Shown here: positions 9,351 to 17,770 of the stretch, piece by piece
Numbering within the stretch: the stretch's first letter is position 1
How the letters are laid out: each line of letters opens with the position of its first letter
From: GCA-2701705 sp964342155
Lineage (GTDB): Bacteria; Pseudomonadota; Gammaproteobacteria; GCA-002705445; GCA-002716945
Reading direction: 5' to 3'
Assembly: GCA_964342155.1 (NCBI GenBank)
Contig: CAYFEQ010000005.1
Coordinates: 34,615 to 98,614, forward strand
DNA length: 64,000 nucleotides
Program-made: the position numbers and the translations under genes
The notes under the pieces: generated by a model
Told to the model about the DNA's origin: nothing
The model's database searches: none
What the model saw: only the letters and a program-made list of their open reading frames with translations

Positions 9351-10492
9351 AGATCATGATTTTAGGGGCAGATGGCTATTTAGGTTGGCCTATGTCAGCA
9401 AACTTAAGTTTAACTAAACACAAACTAGTTATGATTGATAATTATGTCAAACGATCTTTATTTAAAAAATATGGTAAAACCCCATTAATTAATTATCCAA
9501 AAATAGATAAAAGATTGAAACTCTTAAAAAAATATAACAAAAATATTAAATTCTATAATTTAGATTGTACTGACTCTCAAAAATTTTCAGATTTATTTAA
9601 AAAATATAAACCTGATGTGGTAATTCACTTTGCAGAATTGCCGTCAGCGCCATATTCGATGTACGGTCCTAAGGAAGGTTGGGTAACATTAGACAATAAT
9701 CTCAAGAGCACATTTAATTTAATTGAAGCTGTTAAAAAGTATAATAAAAAATGTCACATTATAAAACTTGGTACAATGGGTGAGTATGGAACACCAAATA
9801 TTAATATTGAAGAAGGTTGGCTAACTGTTAAACATAAAGATCGACAACAAAAATTTTTATACCCAAGACAAGGATCTAGTCTTTATCATACTTCAAAAAT
9901 TATGGATACAGATTTACTATGGTTTTATGTAAGAACCTCTGATTTAAGAGTTACAGATTTAATGCAGGGACCAGTTTATGGTATAAGGATTGGAAAAGAG
10001 TTTGAAAAAGAAGAATTTTATCCAACTTTTGCATATGATGATATGTTTGGAACAGTATTGAATAGATTTATTGTCCAAGCAATTGCAAAAATTCCATTAA
10101 CTGTTTATGGGTCAGGTAATCAGATAAGAGGATATTTAGATATCAAAGATACACTGCAATGTATAAACCTAGCAATAAAGAATCCACCAAATCCTGGTGA
10201 TTTAAAAATATATAATCAATTCACAGAACAATTTTCTGTTAATCAACTAGCTAAAAAGGTTAAAAGTGCACTTAAAAAAATTAATATAGAAACAGTAATT
10301 AAAAAAATAAAAAATCCACGCATTGAAAAAGAGAAACATTATTATAATGCAATGCACAATGGGATGAAAAAGTTAGGTTTAAAACCAACTTTACTGACTG
10401 ATAAATCTATAATAGAAATCGCAGAATATGTATTTAAATATAAAAAACAAATTAATAAAAAAATTATACAGCCAAAGAGTATTTGGAAATGA
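9347..10492 (+). CDS. sqdB: UDP-sulfoquinovose synthase (SQD1 family)
   Basis: A 381-residue extended SDR protein closely resembling SQD1, which makes UDP-sulfoquinovose from UDP-glucose and sulfite. The Rossmann motif is GADGYLGW (7-14). SAPYSM (100-105), KLGTMGEYGTPN (from 140), SSLYHTSK (177-184) and VYGSGNQIRGYLDIKDT are all SQD1 signatures. T143, Y180 and K184 fall within two positions of the plant catalytic Thr145, Tyr182 and Lys186. The C-terminus, QPKSIWK, also resembles that of SQD1. In phototrophs and some bacteria it feeds sulfolipid synthesis; here it sits among polysaccharide genes with no sulfolipid glycosyltransferase beside it. I infer incorporation of sulfoquinovose into a surface glycan. 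It overlaps both neighbours slightly. Confidence 0.88.
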   Translation: MKIMILGADGYLGWPMSANLSLTKHKLVMIDNYVKRSLFKKYGKTPLINYPKIDKRLKLLKKYNKNIKFYNLDCTDSQKFSDLFKKYKPDVVIHFAELPSAPYSMYGPKEGWVTLDNNLKSTFNLIEAVKKYNKKCHIIKLGTMGEYGTPNINIEEGWLTVKHKDRQQKFLYPRQGSSLYHTSKIMDTDLLWFYVRTSDLRVTDLMQGPVYGIRIGKEFEKEEFYPTFAYDDMFGTVLNRFIVQAIAKIPLTVYGSGNQIRGYLDIKDTLQCINLAIKNPPNPGDLKIYNQFTEQFSVNQLAKKVKSALKKINIETVIKKIKNPRIEKEKHYYNAMHNGMKKLGLKPTLLTDKSIIEIAEYVFKYKKQINKKIIQPKSIWK

Positions 10493-11472
10493 AAATTTTA
10501 ATTACAGGAGGCTTGGGATTTATAGGAAGTAATTTAATTGATTATCTTCTTAAAAAGAAGAATGTTAAAAAAATTATAGTTGTAGATAATTTTTCAAAAA
10601 GTTCTCCTAGATATTTGAAATCTTTAACAGATTATAAATATTTTCAAAGACCAAACTTGTATGTAAATTCTACTAAGAGAGTTGAATTAATAAAAGCAGA
10701 CATATCAAATTATAATTTTGCGGTAAAAATAACAAAGAATATTGATTATATAATTCATTTAGCAGCTGAATCTGGTGTAGATACTTCTGTAAAAAACCCT
10801 GAAAAATCTTTCAAAGTAAATGTAATAGGGACCTTTAATTATTTAAATGCAGCTAGAATCAATAATATTAAAGGCTTTATTTTCCCGTCTAGTGGTGCCG
10901 TATTTGGAGATGTTAAGCCTCCAATTGATGAAAATCTTGCAAGAAATCCAATTTCACCCTATGGATCAGGAAAATTATCAGGTGAAACATTCTGCGAAAC
11001 ATTTTCAAAGGTATTTAAATTAAATACGACTATTTTAAGATTTAGCAATGCATACGGAAGATTCTCAACCCATAAAACCAGTGTTATTGCTAAATTTATA
11101 CAGAATATTCTTAATAATAAGAGTGTCATAGTAAACGGTGATGGGCAACATACGAGAGACTTCATATTTGTAGATGATATTTGTTCAGCTATTTATATAT
11201 CTCTAACGAATAAAAAAAGATTACAGATATACAATGTTTCTACAGGGAAAGAAACATCTATTAATAACCTTATCTCTACAATGAAAAAAGTGCTGACTAG
11301 ATATAATAAATATTCAATTAGTGTTAAATATTCAAAACAAAGGATTGGAGATATGAAAAGAAATTTTGCAAAGTCAAATAAAATAAACAAAGAGTTAGGT
11401 TGGAAATCAAAAATTGAATTGAAATCTGGTCTTAAAAAAACATTCGGCTGGTACGAAATTGAAAAAAAATAA
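10489..11472 (+). CDS. NAD-dependent epimerase/dehydratase (extended SDR)
   Basis: About 327 residues. The N-terminus MKILITGGLGFIGSNLID is a classic NAD-binding GxxGxxG motif. SSGAVFGD and the YGSGK catalytic pair (YxxxK) are present, with RFSNAYG and NGDGQHTRDFIFVDD in the C-terminal part. This is the GalE/RmlB-like branch, so it is probably a UDP-sugar 4-epimerase or dehydratase making a precursor for the glycan. I prefer ATG 10489, which overlaps the upstream TGA (ATGA), over the TTG two codons earlier. Exact substrate cannot be assigned. Confidence 0.8.
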   Translation: MKILITGGLGFIGSNLIDYLLKKKNVKKIIVVDNFSKSSPRYLKSLTDYKYFQRPNLYVNSTKRVELIKADISNYNFAVKITKNIDYIIHLAAESGVDTSVKNPEKSFKVNVIGTFNYLNAARINNIKGFIFPSSGAVFGDVKPPIDENLARNPISPYGSGKLSGETFCETFSKVFKLNTTILRFSNAYGRFSTHKTSVIAKFIQNILNNKSVIVNGDGQHTRDFIFVDDICSAIYISLTNKKRLQIYNVSTGKETSINNLISTMKKVLTRYNKYSISVKYSKQRIGDMKRNFAKSNKINKELGWKSKIELKSGLKKTFGWYEIEKK

Positions 11473-12568
11473 ATCTATAACACTAGTTTCTAATAATTAT
11501 TGGACATTATATAAATTTAGATATGATGTTGTTAATTTATTTATCAAAAAAGGATATATTGTAAATCTAATTGGAAAAAAAGATGGTTTTCAAAAAAAAT
11601 TCACAGACAAATCAATTAATAAGTATTATATTCCAATAAGTGAACGTGGGATAAATATATTCAATGAAATAAGTACATTTCTAAATCTGTATAAGATTTA
11701 TAAAAAGCTAAAGACTGATTTAATTTTTCATTTTACCATAAAGCCAAATATCTACGGTTCAATTATATCTAGTTTATTTAATATTAAATCTATTGTTTTT
11801 GTGACTGGGTATGGTCACATTTTCCTTAAAAAGAAGTCTTTTGTTAAAAGATTAGTAATCTTAATGTATAAATATGCTATAAAAAATAGCACAGAAGTAT
11901 GGTTTGCAAATGAAGATGATAGAAAAGCATTTATACAAAATAAAATCATAAATAAACAGAAAACAAGAATAGTTCCTGGTGCTGGAGTAATTATAAGTAA
12001 AAAGCAAGTAGAATACATTGATATTAAACCTATAACTTTCTTAATGATATCGCGTATACAAAAAGCTAAGGGTATTATTGAGTTCTTAAATGCAGCAAAA
12101 GATTACAAAGATAATAATCAAATTAGATTTATTTTAATTGGTTCACATGATACTGATGATTTAGATGCGGTCGAGTTTGATAACATCCAATCTTTAGTAG
12201 ATAAAAAAATAATTACATATCATAATTATCAGGATGATATTGAATCACATTTATCTTCTGCTTCATGCTTAGTACATCCTTCCTATAGAGAAGGCTTATC
12301 AACAGTTTTAGTTGAAGCTGCATCATTTAAAAAACCTATTATCACTACAAATACACCTGGTTGTATTGATGTAATTCCCGATGAAACATATGGAGTTTTA
12401 TGTCAACCACAAAACAGCTCATCTTTAAAAGATGCTATTAAAAGATTCTTATCATTAACTGATCAACAAAAAGAAAATATGGTTAATAAAACTTATGAGT
12501 ATGTTAAAAATAACTTTGATCGCAATAAAATACTTACAGTTTATAGATCATCCCTTGAGTATATTTAA
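11459..12568 (+). CDS. Family 4 (GT-B) glycosyltransferase
   Basis: A 369-residue GT4-like enzyme. The N-terminus SITLVSNNYWTLYKFR is the usual first strand and loop of the group. SYREGLSTVLVEAASFKKP contains the E-x7-E nucleotide-sugar motif, followed by TTNTPGC. The start is TTG 11459, because the next ATG would remove the first beta strand; it overlaps the previous gene by 14 bases. Relatives next to a WbpL-like transferase often add the second sugar of an O-antigen repeat, which is a reasonable but unproven role. Confidence 0.8.
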   Translation: MKKNKSITLVSNNYWTLYKFRYDVVNLFIKKGYIVNLIGKKDGFQKKFTDKSINKYYIPISERGINIFNEISTFLNLYKIYKKLKTDLIFHFTIKPNIYGSIISSLFNIKSIVFVTGYGHIFLKKKSFVKRLVILMYKYAIKNSTEVWFANEDDRKAFIQNKIINKQKTRIVPGAGVIISKKQVEYIDIKPITFLMISRIQKAKGIIEFLNAAKDYKDNNQIRFILIGSHDTDDLDAVEFDNIQSLVDKKIITYHNYQDDIESHLSSASCLVHPSYREGLSTVLVEAASFKKPIITTNTPGCIDVIPDETYGVLCQPQNSSSLKDAIKRFLSLTDQQKENMVNKTYEYVKNNFDRNKILTVYRSSLEYI

Positions 12569-13533
12569 TGAAACCTAAAGTATTTTTAACTGGCGCAACA
12601 GGTTTTTTTGGTAGTTATTTAAAAAAAGCCTTGATTAAGAATGGTTATAATCTTGTTTGTCTCACGAGAAAGAATGCTGAAGACTCTAATCATAAATTAA
12701 TTACAGTGTCTGCTAAAAATGAAGATTTTTTTTCAAAAGACTTCTTAAAAAATGCTATGACTAACTGCGATGCTGTAATCCATCTCGCAGCAATATCAGA
12801 TAGTAATTATCTTAATAATCAATATGATAGAGATGAATTTAATAAAATAAATAAAGAGTTTCCTCTTATATTATATAAAGCTGCAAAGGAATCTCAAATT
12901 AAGAAGTTTATTTTTATGAGTACCATTAAAGTAAATGGTGAATATACACAAGGGGTTTCTTTTTCAGAAAATACACCTCATGATACCTGCAATAGAAACC
13001 AATATGTTTTATCAAAAATAAATACAGAAAATGCACTTATAAATGAATATGAGGATAATAATCTTGAATTGCTAAGTATAATTAGACCTCCAATTATCTA
13101 TGGAGAAGGCGTAAGAGGCAATATTAAGACATTAATAAAAATTATAAACAAAGGCTTTCCATTACCAACTTCAAGTTTAAATAAAAAAAGAAGCATGGTT
13201 TCAGTCTACAACTTGACTGATCTTATTATAAATATATTAAATTCAAAATTAACTGGAATAGTAAAATCATGTTGTAAAGATATAGATATCTCAACAAATG
13301 ATCTTATAAAAAGAATTGCTATATCTCTTAATAAAGCAAAACCAGATTTTTACATACCAACAGGATTATTGCAATTTGGGGCTTTCATAATTAATAAAAC
13401 TGAGATGATGAATAAATTAACAAAACCTCTACTTATAAATGATAATGAAACAAGAGAAAATTTTAATTGGGAACCATCGTTAGATTTTGAAACAGGTATG
13501 CACAAAACAATAGATTCATTAATAAAGAACTAA
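12568..13533 (+). CDS. SDR nucleotide-sugar reductase/epimerase (WbpV-like)
   Basis: A 321-residue extended SDR. It has the NAD(P) motif GATGFFGSYL near residue 9, IHLAAIS, STIKVNGE and the catalytic YVLSK pair near residue 146. It lies directly before a WbpL/WecA-like phosphosugar transferase and a WbpM-like dehydratase. In Pseudomonas the same order (wbpV, wbpL, wbpM) makes UDP-QuiNAc or a related 6-deoxyamino sugar and loads it onto undecaprenyl phosphate. I infer the 4-keto reductase step for this protein. Start and previous stop overlap (TAATG). Confidence 0.75.
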   Translation: MKPKVFLTGATGFFGSYLKKALIKNGYNLVCLTRKNAEDSNHKLITVSAKNEDFFSKDFLKNAMTNCDAVIHLAAISDSNYLNNQYDRDEFNKINKEFPLILYKAAKESQIKKFIFMSTIKVNGEYTQGVSFSENTPHDTCNRNQYVLSKINTENALINEYEDNNLELLSIIRPPIIYGEGVRGNIKTLIKIINKGFPLPTSSLNKKRSMVSVYNLTDLIINILNSKLTGIVKSCCKDIDISTNDLIKRIAISLNKAKPDFYIPTGLLQFGAFIINKTEMMNKLTKPLLINDNETRENFNWEPSLDFETGMHKTIDSLIKN

Positions 13534-13535
13534 TC

Positions 13536-14576
13536 ATGTATGGGGAAGGATTATTTTTATTGAACTCAAGTGTTATGATTAATATTTTAATAACTTTTTT
13601 TACAACTCTAACAGTAGCTTTTATATTAACAAAAAAACCTTTGGCTTTATCAATGCCAACTGATAGAGGTCTTCATGAAAAAAATACACCTACATCTAGT
13701 GGAATTGCTTTGGCTATTGGATATATTTTTGGCATTCTATTAGATTTTAGCTCATGGTTTGACTACATGGCAATATTATTAATAATAATTGCTTTTGTTG
13801 GTTTTTTAGATGATAAGTATAGAATCTCAAAAGAATTCAGATTTCTTATACAAATTATTTTGGCATGCTTATTTGTATATTCTTTTGGTGACACTAGTTT
13901 AATTAGTTTCATCGGATTTATATACATCTTTATGATTGTATATTCTATTAATGCATATAATTTTATGGATGGAATAGATTCATTAATATTATTTCAATCA
14001 ATTTTTGTTTTATCATCATTATTATTATTAGCCCCTAATTCTATAGTAATTCAATATCTTCACATCGATCTAATCTTAGCTGCATTAATTGCATTATTAT
14101 TTTTTGGAAAATCACCTTCAAAATTATTTCTTGGTAACTCAGGAAGCTATTTTCTAGGTCTTTATTTATCAATGATTATAATTACAGTTTTATATTATTG
14201 GGATATTAGTTTCTTAACTTATAGCATTCTATTTACAATTATATTAATTGATACAATTTATGTCATATTGAAAAGATTTTTTGTAAAACTATCTAACTTA
14301 TATAGAGAAAATAAAAATTTACACATTTCGATCTACATTAGTCTCAAACATATAACTGAGCCACACTGTACTCATAATTATCAGAAATTAACAAAAAAAA
14401 TAAATAGTCATGCAAAGGTTGTTTTCATCTTAATGTTATATAATATTCTTTGGTGCTTGCCTTTAGCAATTGCTTCTGCAAAGTTTGATGACTATGCTTT
14501 ATTATGCTTGGCATTAAGCTTTATTCCTTATATTATATGGTGCTATATTAATAATGCGGGGGTTGAATCAAATTGA
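13536..14576 (+). CDS. Undecaprenyl-phosphate sugar-1-phosphate transferase (WecA/WbpL/MraY family)
   Basis: A polytopic membrane protein of 346 residues from ATG 13536. Family motifs in order: DRGLHEKNTPTSSG, the Asp pair in FVGFLDDKYRISKEFR, NAYNFMDGIDS, and FLGNSGSYFLG. These match the MraY/WecA superfamily, which transfers HexNAc-1-P from a UDP-sugar to undecaprenyl phosphate and so starts repeat-unit synthesis. A strong GGGGAAGGA lies inside the first codons and could instead drive the in-frame TTG at 13560, so the start is uncertain. Context suggests the WbpL role, with UDP-QuiNAc or UDP-FucNAc as donor. Confidence 0.85.
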   Translation: MYGEGLFLLNSSVMINILITFFTTLTVAFILTKKPLALSMPTDRGLHEKNTPTSSGIALAIGYIFGILLDFSSWFDYMAILLIIIAFVGFLDDKYRISKEFRFLIQIILACLFVYSFGDTSLISFIGFIYIFMIVYSINAYNFMDGIDSLILFQSIFVLSSLLLLAPNSIVIQYLHIDLILAALIALLFFGKSPSKLFLGNSGSYFLGLYLSMIIITVLYYWDISFLTYSILFTIILIDTIYVILKRFFVKLSNLYRENKNLHISIYISLKHITEPHCTHNYQKLTKKINSHAKVVFILMLYNILWCLPLAIASAKFDDYALLCLALSFIPYIIWCYINNAGVESN

Positions 14577-16498
14577 GAGATTTTTTACTAAATCTACCTA
14601 GAAATAAGAAAAGGGCCTTAGTTATTGTAGTAGATGCAATAAGCCTGATTGCTGCTGTTTGGATAGCATTTATATTGAGAACAGACCAATTTTTTTGGCC
14701 TTCAAATGGATACCCATTAACTGCAATATCAGCAACACAACTATACATTGTTTTCCTGTTAGCTCCATTGATTACAATATCAGTACTTTATTCGATCAAA
14801 TTATATAGATCGATTACACGTTATATTACAAGTGAAACATATCTTAAGATGTCTAAAGCTTGTATATTTGCTTCTGTCGTTTGGACATTCTTGATTTATC
14901 AACTTGAATATCCAGTACCAAGATCCGTATACATAATCTATGCCATTTTATCTCTATCATTTTTAATTTTTACTAGATACACAGCATCAGCATTTCTTTC
15001 AACAACTAATTATTTTGGACGTAAAAATGTTTTAATTTATGGAACAGGATCTTCTTCAAGAAGAATGGCAAATCTATTAAGTAATGATCTTAAAATTAAA
15101 CCAGTTGGCTTTATTAGTGATGATAATGATTTAGAAAAAACAAGTATTGCAGAATTGTCTGTTTATTCAAAAAATGATATTGAAAGAATTATAAATAAAA
15201 AAAATATAGATGAGATCTTAATTGTTCTTTCAAAAAAATCAAGTTCACAATTAAGAAAAATAGTTAATAATCTAAAACCATATCGGACACAACTAAGAAA
15301 AGTGCCAGACATAAATCAAATAGCTCGAGGCCAATTAAAAATTAGCGACTTTAAAAAAATTGATATTGAGGACTTATTAGGTAGGGATGCCGTTAAGCCT
15401 GACCCATATCTTTTAAAATCATGTATTGAAAACAAAACTGTGTTAATTACAGGTTGTGGTGGATCAATTGGCTCAGAATTATCGCGACAAATAATTACTC
15501 TAAAACCAAAGAAAATTATTCTTCTAGAACAGTCAGAGTTTTTTCTATACCAAATTGATCAAGAACTTAGTGATTTTAAAATAAAGGAGAATTCTGATAT
15601 TGCTATTAGCTCATATCTAGGATCTGTCGCTGACGACAAATTTATCTCACATATATTTAGTAAAGAAAAAATTGATACAGTATATCATGCTGCTGCTCAT
15701 AAGCATGTACCATTAGTTGAATTTAACCCTTTGCCTGCAATTGAAACAAATATTTTTGGTACAAATATACTTGCAACTCATTCATATAAAAATAATGTTG
15801 ATAATTTTGTTTTAATTTCTAGTGATAAAGCAGTAAGACCTACAAATATTATGGGAGCTACAAAAAGGTTTGCTGAATTAATTTTACAAGCACTACAAGA
15901 AAAGGTTAATGAATTACCTGCAAATCAATGTAGAACAAAATTCTGTATGGTTAGATTTGGCAATGTCTTAGATACATCTGGATCCGTTGTTCCATTGTTT
16001 AGAAAACAAATTGCAAATGGCGGCCCTATCACTGTTACTGATCCACGAGTCATTCGATATTTTATGACTATACAAGAAGCTACTGAACTAGTTATACAAA
16101 CAGGAACTTTAAGTAAAGGAGGGGATGTTTTTCTCTTAGAAATGGGTGAACCTGTCAGCGTTCTCGATTTAGCAAAGGAAATGATTAGACTCAGTGGAAA
16201 TGAAATAAAAGATGAACAAAACCCATCTGGCAATATTGAGATTATGTTTACAGGATTGAGGGCTGGAGAGAAACTTTACGAAGAATTACTAATTGGAGAT
16301 AATGTTAACCCGACAATACATAAACATATTATGTCGGCAAATGAAGAAAAATTATCTGAACATAAGGTTAATGAGTTTATTGCCCAATTCAAACAAATTA
16401 CTCCATCAACACCTATAGAAGATATACAAAAAACATTATATGATGCCGTATCTGGATATAAACCCGATAATAATAAAGTTGTCAAAATAAAGAATTAA
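14573..16498 (+). CDS. WbpM/CapD-like UDP-GlcNAc 4,6-dehydratase (membrane-bound)
   Basis: A 641-residue protein with an N-terminal membrane region of about four helices (residues 15-135), a CoA-binding-like Rossmann domain, then a C-terminal SDR domain with LITGCGGSIGSELSRQ. The catalytic region SSDKAVRPTNIMGATKR has the Met-x3-Lys form of the long WbpM/FlaA1 group in place of Tyr-x3-Lys. Such enzymes dehydrate UDP-GlcNAc to the 4-keto-6-deoxy intermediate for QuiNAc/FucNAc. The start is TTG 14573, overlapping the previous stop. It is the largest protein in the glycan locus and ends two bases before the KdsA-like gene. Confidence 0.88.
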   Translation: MRDFLLNLPRNKKRALVIVVDAISLIAAVWIAFILRTDQFFWPSNGYPLTAISATQLYIVFLLAPLITISVLYSIKLYRSITRYITSETYLKMSKACIFASVVWTFLIYQLEYPVPRSVYIIYAILSLSFLIFTRYTASAFLSTTNYFGRKNVLIYGTGSSSRRMANLLSNDLKIKPVGFISDDNDLEKTSIAELSVYSKNDIERIINKKNIDEILIVLSKKSSSQLRKIVNNLKPYRTQLRKVPDINQIARGQLKISDFKKIDIEDLLGRDAVKPDPYLLKSCIENKTVLITGCGGSIGSELSRQIITLKPKKIILLEQSEFFLYQIDQELSDFKIKENSDIAISSYLGSVADDKFISHIFSKEKIDTVYHAAAHKHVPLVEFNPLPAIETNIFGTNILATHSYKNNVDNFVLISSDKAVRPTNIMGATKRFAELILQALQEKVNELPANQCRTKFCMVRFGNVLDTSGSVVPLFRKQIANGGPITVTDPRVIRYFMTIQEATELVIQTGTLSKGGDVFLLEMGEPVSVLDLAKEMIRLSGNEIKDEQNPSGNIEIMFTGLRAGEKLYEELLIGDNVNPTIHKHIMSANEEKLSEHKVNEFIAQFKQITPSTPIEDIQKTLYDAVSGYKPDNNKVVKIKN

Positions 16499-16500
16499 TT

Positions 16501-17370
16501 ATGCATTCAAACACTATCTCAGTTGGATATGGAAGCGTAAATACAGTTAAGATTGGTAGCACCGAACCACTTGTATTTATTGGAGGGCCATGCGCAATAG
16601 AAAGTAAAGAGCATGCATTTAAAGTTGCAGATATGATAAATAAAATTTGTAACAAGCATTCTATTCCCTGGATCTACAAATCTTGCTTTGATAAAGATTG
16701 TCGCTCATCTCCAGATAGTTATCATGGACTTGGTTTGGATGGCCTTAAAATCTTAAGTGAAATCAGAGATGAATTTGGATGCCCAGTGGTTAGTGATTTT
16801 TCTAATCCTGCATGGGCTGAACCTGTTGGAGAAGTTTGTGACATGGTTCAAGTTCCTGCATATTTATGCAGACAAACTACTATCCTAAAAGGTGCAGCTG
16901 AAACTGGAAGACCAATACACCTAAAGAAAGGTCAATTCATGAGTCCATGGAATATGAAAAACTCTGTTAGAAAAATTGAATCATATGGGAATAAGCAAAT
17001 CTTATTGACTGATAGAGGAACTTTCTTTGGCTATAATATGCTCATAAATGATTATAGAAATTTTCCTATTATGATGGAAACCAGTTATCCAGTTTGTTTT
17101 GATGCAACTCATTCTATTCAATTACCAACATCGATGGGAAATATTTCTGGAGGCCAAAGAGAATTTATCCCAACTCTTACTAGAGCTGCTGCAGGAGCAG
17201 GGATACATGCATTATTTATGGAAGTTCATGATGATCCTGATAATGCAATGTCAGATGCTAATACACAATTAAATATTAAGTACTTAGAAAACGTACTTGT
17301 GCAGGCTAAAACAGTTCATATGACTAGAATAGAACTTTTTAATAAGCTTGGAGAAGATGATGTTAAATAA
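16501..17370 (+). CDS. kdsA: KDO-8-phosphate synthase homologue (metal-dependent type, altered substrate motif)
   Basis: A 289-residue TIM-barrel enzyme that condenses PEP with an aldose phosphate. It resembles the metal-dependent (Aquifex-type) class: GGPCAIES with metal ligand C31, FDATHSIQLP with H204, FMEVH with E241 and MSDANTQL with D252. KKGQFMSPW and DRGTFFGYN are also present. Two normally conserved substrate-side motifs differ: KANRSS reads KDCRSS (65-70), and TDIHE/TDVHE reads SDFSN (98-102). The fold and PEP half are firm; the aldose phosphate may not be arabinose 5-phosphate. It overlaps the CBS gene by 11 bases, so the two are probably coupled. Confidence 0.8.
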   Translation: MHSNTISVGYGSVNTVKIGSTEPLVFIGGPCAIESKEHAFKVADMINKICNKHSIPWIYKSCFDKDCRSSPDSYHGLGLDGLKILSEIRDEFGCPVVSDFSNPAWAEPVGEVCDMVQVPAYLCRQTTILKGAAETGRPIHLKKGQFMSPWNMKNSVRKIESYGNKQILLTDRGTFFGYNMLINDYRNFPIMMETSYPVCFDATHSIQLPTSMGNISGGQREFIPTLTRAAAGAGIHALFMEVHDDPDNAMSDANTQLNIKYLENVLVQAKTVHMTRIELFNKLGEDDVK

Positions 17371-17770
17371 TATTAAAGAAATAGAAATTTCTGAAGCTAT
17401 GTTTGAGACAGATAATTTTCCAGTTATTTCTTCTACAACATTGCTAAAAGAAGCTATAGAAGAAATGACAAAATATAATATTGGCATTGCATGCATTGTA
17501 GATAAAAAAGATTTATTAGGGGTCTTTACTGATGGAGATTTACGCAGATTGCTATTGTCACATCAAAAACCATTCCCAGCATTATTTAATGATGATGTAT
17601 CAACATATATGACAAAAAACCCTAGTGTAATACAAAAAAGTTCTTCTATATTTGAAGCAATGAATTTAATTAATGAGAAGAAAATTTGGGATTTACCAGT
17701 AGTTGAAAATAAGAAGTTAATTGGTTTAGTAAATTTACACACTCTCGTTAAATACATAAATAAAAAATGA
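17360..17770 (+). CDS. Stand-alone CBS-domain pair (KpsF/KdsD C-terminal half without isomerase domain)
   Basis: About 136 residues forming two CBS motifs: NIGIACIVDKKDLLGVFTDG with DLRR, then IWDLPVVENKKLIGLVNLH. This arrangement matches the C-terminal half of KdsD/KpsF arabinose-5-phosphate isomerases, but the N-terminal SIS isomerase domain is absent. Between kdsA-like and kdsB-like genes it may be a nucleotide-sensing regulatory subunit. I chose ATG 17360 because GGAG at 17350-17353 lies six bases upstream; an ATG three bases earlier is too close, and the TTG at 17348 is less likely. It overlaps kdsB by 4 bases. Confidence 0.75.
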   Translation: MLNNIKEIEISEAMFETDNFPVISSTTLLKEAIEEMTKYNIGIACIVDKKDLLGVFTDGDLRRLLLSHQKPFPALFNDDVSTYMTKNPSVIQKSSSIFEAMNLINEKKIWDLPVVENKKLIGLVNLHTLVKYINKK

